Shown here one piece after another: positions 61,953 to 64,000 of a DNA stretch of 64,000 bases. The notes under the pieces are model-generated. The model was not told the origin of the DNA and did not search any database. It saw nothing but the letters and a program-made list of their open reading frames with translations. This DNA is from Arthrobacter sp. ISL-5 (GTDB taxonomy: Bacteria > Actinomycetota > Actinomycetes > Actinomycetales > Micrococcaceae). The stretch's first letter is position 1; each line of letters starts with the position of its first letter. A program made the position numbers and the translations under genes. The stretch lies in contig NZ_JAGGPM010000006.1 in NCBI RefSeq assembly GCF_018613835.1, forward strand, positions 124,001 to 188,000. The letters are read 5' to 3'.

Positions 61953-62924
61953 ATGTCCATGCTCACAGTTATTGGCGAGAGCCTCGTTGACGTGGTCCAG
62001 CGCAGTTCCGGAATCGAAGCCCACGTCGGCGGAAGCCCGCTCAATGTCGCGGTTGGCCTCGCGCGCCTGGACCACCCCGTGCAGTTCATCGGCCGCTACG
62101 GCCGCGACGCCTACGGGGAGTCGGTGGCCGCCCACCTGAAGGCCAGCTCGGTCATGCTCCCGCAGGCCCCGGACGGCCTGCCCACCAGCGTGGCCACCGC
62201 ACTGGTGGACGACGACGGCGCCGCCACCTACACGTTCGACCTCGCCTGGGAGCTTCCCGGACTCGCGGAACGGCTGCCGTTCATGCTGCAGGGCACCACG
62301 CTGCTGCACACCGGCTCCATTGCCACGATGCTGGCGCCGGGCGCCGCGGACGTCCTGGCCGCCGTCGAACATTCCCACCCCTCCGCGACCATCAGCTTCG
62401 ACCCCAACTGCCGCCCCAGCATCATCCCGGATGCGGACTATGCGCGGCGCCAGGCAGAGAAGTTCGTGATCCTTTCGGACATCGTCAAGGCCTCCGACGA
62501 GGACCTCGCCTGGCTCTACCCCGGAGTTGACGTGCTGGACTCGGCGCGGCGCTGGCTGTCGCTGGGCGGAGCCGGAGGCCCGGCCATGGTGGTGGTGACG
62601 CGCGGAGCATCCGGGCCGTGGGGCATCACGGCGGCCGGTGAAGCCGAATTCGCCGCACCCCGCGTGGAAGTGGCGGACACCGTGGGTGCCGGTGACTCGT
62701 TCATGGCGGCGCTGCTGTCCGGCGTGGTGGACCGCGGCCTGGCCGGAGCCCAGAACCGGGCCGACCTCCGCGCCCTGCCCGCCGAAGACCTCGCCGCCCT
62801 CATGGCGCATGCCACTCGCGCCGCCGCCGTGACGGTGTCCCGCGCCGGGGCCAATCCGCCCACGCGGGCCGAACTCAACCGCGTGGAAGCGGCCGCAGAG
62901 GAAGCCGAAGTCACCATCATCTGA
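61953..62924 (+). CDS. PfkB-family sugar kinase (fructokinase-like)
   Basis: A 323-residue ribokinase-fold enzyme. It has substrate side LTVIGESLVDVVQRSSGIEAHVGGSPLNVAVGLARL with GG in HVGGSP, FIGRYGRDAYGESV, FDPNCRPSI, and the ATP/anion-hole signature DTVGAGDSFMAALL with catalytic Asp. This pattern is closest to fructokinases or 2-keto-3-deoxygluconate kinases. ATG 61953 or 61959 may start it. A PEBP gene follows after 9 bases. Confidence 0.86.
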   Translation: MSMLTVIGESLVDVVQRSSGIEAHVGGSPLNVAVGLARLDHPVQFIGRYGRDAYGESVAAHLKASSVMLPQAPDGLPTSVATALVDDDGAATYTFDLAWELPGLAERLPFMLQGTTLLHTGSIATMLAPGAADVLAAVEHSHPSATISFDPNCRPSIIPDADYARRQAEKFVILSDIVKASDEDLAWLYPGVDVLDSARRWLSLGGAGGPAMVVVTRGASGPWGITAAGEAEFAAPRVEVADTVGAGDSFMAALLSGVVDRGLAGAQNRADLRALPAEDLAALMAHATRAAAVTVSRAGANPPTRAELNRVEAAAEEAEVTII

Positions 62925-62933
62925 AAGGCAGCC

Positions 62934-63458
62934 ATGACATCCGCCAGTCCCTTTCCCAACCTCCCGGACGTTCCGTCGTTCGAGCTGACCAGCCGATCCT
63001 TCCAGGACGGCGAGACCCTGCATCCCGCGCAGCGCAGCGGCAGGCTGCATGCAGGCGGCGCGGACGAGTCACCGCAGCTGAGCTGGAGCGGTGCCCCGGC
63101 GGGGACCGGAAGTTTCGCCGTCACGGTCTTTGATCCCGATGCCCCCGGCGCCGGCGGGTTCTGGCACTGGGCCGTGCTCAACATCCCGGCGGACGTCACG
63201 TCGCTGCCGGAGGGAGCCGGAGCCGAGGCGGGCCAGCAGCTGCCGCCCAGCGCCATTCAGCTGAAGAACGACGCCGGCTTCCGCGGCTACCTGGGCGCCG
63301 CACCGCCGCCCGGGCACGGCCGACACCGGTACGTCGTCACCGTCTATGCGCTGGACGTCGAAGAACTGAAGGCCGGGAACAGGCCCGCAGGGCTGGAAGC
63401 CCAGCTGGCCAAGCACCTGCTGGGCAAGGCCACGCTGACGGGAATCTACAGCCGCTAG
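62934..63458 (+). CDS. YbhB/YbcL-family PEBP-like protein
   Basis: A 174-residue phosphatidylethanolamine-binding-like protein with FELTSRSFQDGETL, DESPQLSWSGAPAGTGSFAVTVFDPDAPGAGGFWHWAVLNIP, GYLGAAPPPGHGRHRYVVTVYALDV. DPDAP and GxHR-type motifs form the anion pocket. Bacterial members have no settled role. AAGG precedes ATG 62934; probably co-transcribed with the PfkB kinase. Confidence 0.87.
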   Translation: MTSASPFPNLPDVPSFELTSRSFQDGETLHPAQRSGRLHAGGADESPQLSWSGAPAGTGSFAVTVFDPDAPGAGGFWHWAVLNIPADVTSLPEGAGAEAGQQLPPSAIQLKNDAGFRGYLGAAPPPGHGRHRYVVTVYALDVEELKAGNRPAGLEAQLAKHLLGKATLTGIYSR

Positions 63459-63858
63459 GAGACTGCTGATCGAGCCTGTCGAGATCGCGGGTTCGGCAGG
63501 CGCAACCAGCGGCTGGCATCCGATAGGCGTAGGCTATCTATGCTTCCGGGCTGTGCGACGGAAGCCCCGGGATCGGGAGCGGTGAAGAAGCTGGCATGGA
63601 CACGCGGAATCTGAAGTATGCCGGCCGCCGTCGCCCGCCGGTCGGGAAGCCGTCCGATCATCGCCGTCGCCGGCCGCTCTCTCCTGCCCCGGGAGCGCTG
63701 GTCCGAAATGGCGCTGACCCGGGTCTACACCCTGGCCGAATACACCGACCGGGACTCGTCCAAGGACCCCGACCTTCCGCCGCGCTGCTCCAACGGATCG
63801 GAAAAGACATCGGAACAAGCCTCCTGTAGCGGAAGCCACCCGCTTCAGGAACCAGAAT
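63459..63858. other. Gap ending at a strong terminator; no supported gene
   Basis: About 400 bases after the PEBP gene hold several overlapping open frames on the plus strand, none with family resemblance or a good ribosome site. One of them (from 63618) contains the protein-like segment ALTRVYTLAEYTDRDSSKDPD but runs into the terminator stem. The stretch may be the remains of a gene, a long 3' untranslated region, or an unrecognised RNA. Confidence 0.4.
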
Positions 63859-63897
63859 CGCCCGCCCGGGGGTAGCCCGGGCGGGCGTTACCTTTTT
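63859..63897 (+). terminator. Strong rho-independent terminator
   Basis: A perfect 12-bp GC stem (CGCCCGCCCGGG at 63859-63870, complement at 63876-63887, loop GGTAG) is followed by TTACCTTTTT, the only classical T tract among the terminators in this window. It points to the plus strand. Confidence 0.88.
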
Positions 63898-63960
63898 GTG
63901 GCGTTGTGCCGGCGAAAAAACGGTAGGACACTGGGAAAAACGGTGTGAAAGGAGACTGTC

Positions 63961-64000
63961 GTGCGCAAGAGAAAAGCATGGATCATCGGAGCAGCGGTGG
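63961..64000 (+). CDS. Start of a gene with signal-peptide-like N-terminus (partial, 3' cut)
   Basis: GTG 63961 is preceded by AAAGGAG at ideal distance. The 13 visible residues MRKRKAWIIGAAV are a basic start followed by a hydrophobic stretch, as in a Sec signal peptide, lipoprotein or N-terminal membrane anchor. It lies 64 bases after the terminator, so it is a new transcription unit. Nothing more can be said. Confidence 0.6.
   Translation, partial: MRKRKAWIIGAAV

Noticed and set aside
63618..63875. 85-codon frame before the strong terminator
   Set aside because: It extends into the terminator stem, lacks a ribosome site and shows no family pattern; two other frames are open over the same bases.
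1..64000. Mobile elements, prophage, CRISPR arrays, tRNA or rRNA genes
   Set aside because: No transposase, integrase, phage structural or Cas protein, no regularly spaced repeats, and no tRNA-like cloverleaf or rRNA segment noticed by eye on either strand.

Overview
The window is chromosomal DNA of a high-GC Gram-positive actinobacterium, most likely Arthrobacter, Pseudarthrobacter or a close relative. This rests on uniformly GC-rich codon use, many GTG/TTG starts with GGAGG-type ribosome sites, tight GTGA/ATGA overlaps, and families such as DUF5997, DUF6421, fused PxpBC and a c-di-AMP riboswitch before an NlpC/P60 gene. The assignment is inference; no 16S rRNA gene is present. I found no rRNA, tRNA, CRISPR array, insertion sequence or prophage.

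Layout. 1-3.0 kb: end of an oxidative sugar-acid (Weimberg-type) operon: enolase-superfamily dehydratase (cut by the window edge), 2-oxoglutarate-semialdehyde dehydrogenase and a FAH-fold 2-keto-3-deoxy-acid dehydratase. 3.0-11 kb: assorted genes, including SRPBCC, lipoprotein and membrane genes, a frameshifted alpha/beta hydrolase, a DesK/NarL-type two-component pair preceded by an overlapping 55-codon membrane microprotein, a glyoxalase-fold protein and a PHP phosphoesterase. 11-26 kb: a large catabolic cluster with an MFS permease, two SDRs, a DUF1537 kinase fused to PdxA2, a complete Dpp/Opp-type ABC importer, an aldo/keto reductase, an HpcH/HpaI aldolase, a cytosolic sialidase-fold protein and a DeoR regulator. 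A large palindromic operator sits in the divergent promoter between the fusion gene and the importer. 26-31 kb: universal stress protein, a large secreted FN3 protein, DUF5997, and a LysR-type ligand domain without DNA-binding domain. 31-35.5 kb: pxpA, a pxpB-pxpC fusion and a biotin carboxylase/BCCP gene. 36-42 kb: MarR, DUF6421 with an overlapping SDR, and a polar amino-acid ABC importer.

42-50.5 kb: a secreted L,D-transpeptidase with C-terminal propeller-like repeats, a shortened LacI-type regulator, a putative cysteine-containing leader peptide, and a sulfonate/aromatic-sulfur-type operon (ABC ATPase and permease without binding protein, LLM flavin monooxygenase, flavin reductase), then an FMN reductase and a BASS transporter. 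50.5-64 kb: a diguanylate cyclase, a GNAT acetyltransferase, an NlpC/P60 protein under a c-di-AMP (ydaO) riboswitch, a SulP transporter gene with an internal deletion and frameshift, a RelA/SpoT protein, a lipoprotein esterase, an M16 peptidase, a ferredoxin reductase-ferredoxin plus fatty-acid desaturase operon that begins with a 10-residue mini-ORF, a PfkB kinase and a PEBP protein. The window closes with a strong terminator and the first codons of a signal-peptide gene.

The best candidate for an undescribed system is the 11-26 kb cluster. The genes suggest uptake of an oligosaccharide or glycoside, intracellular release of an acid sugar, its oxidation and phosphorylation, decarboxylating oxidation by PdxA2, and aldol cleavage to central metabolites. 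The substrate cannot be read from the sequence.
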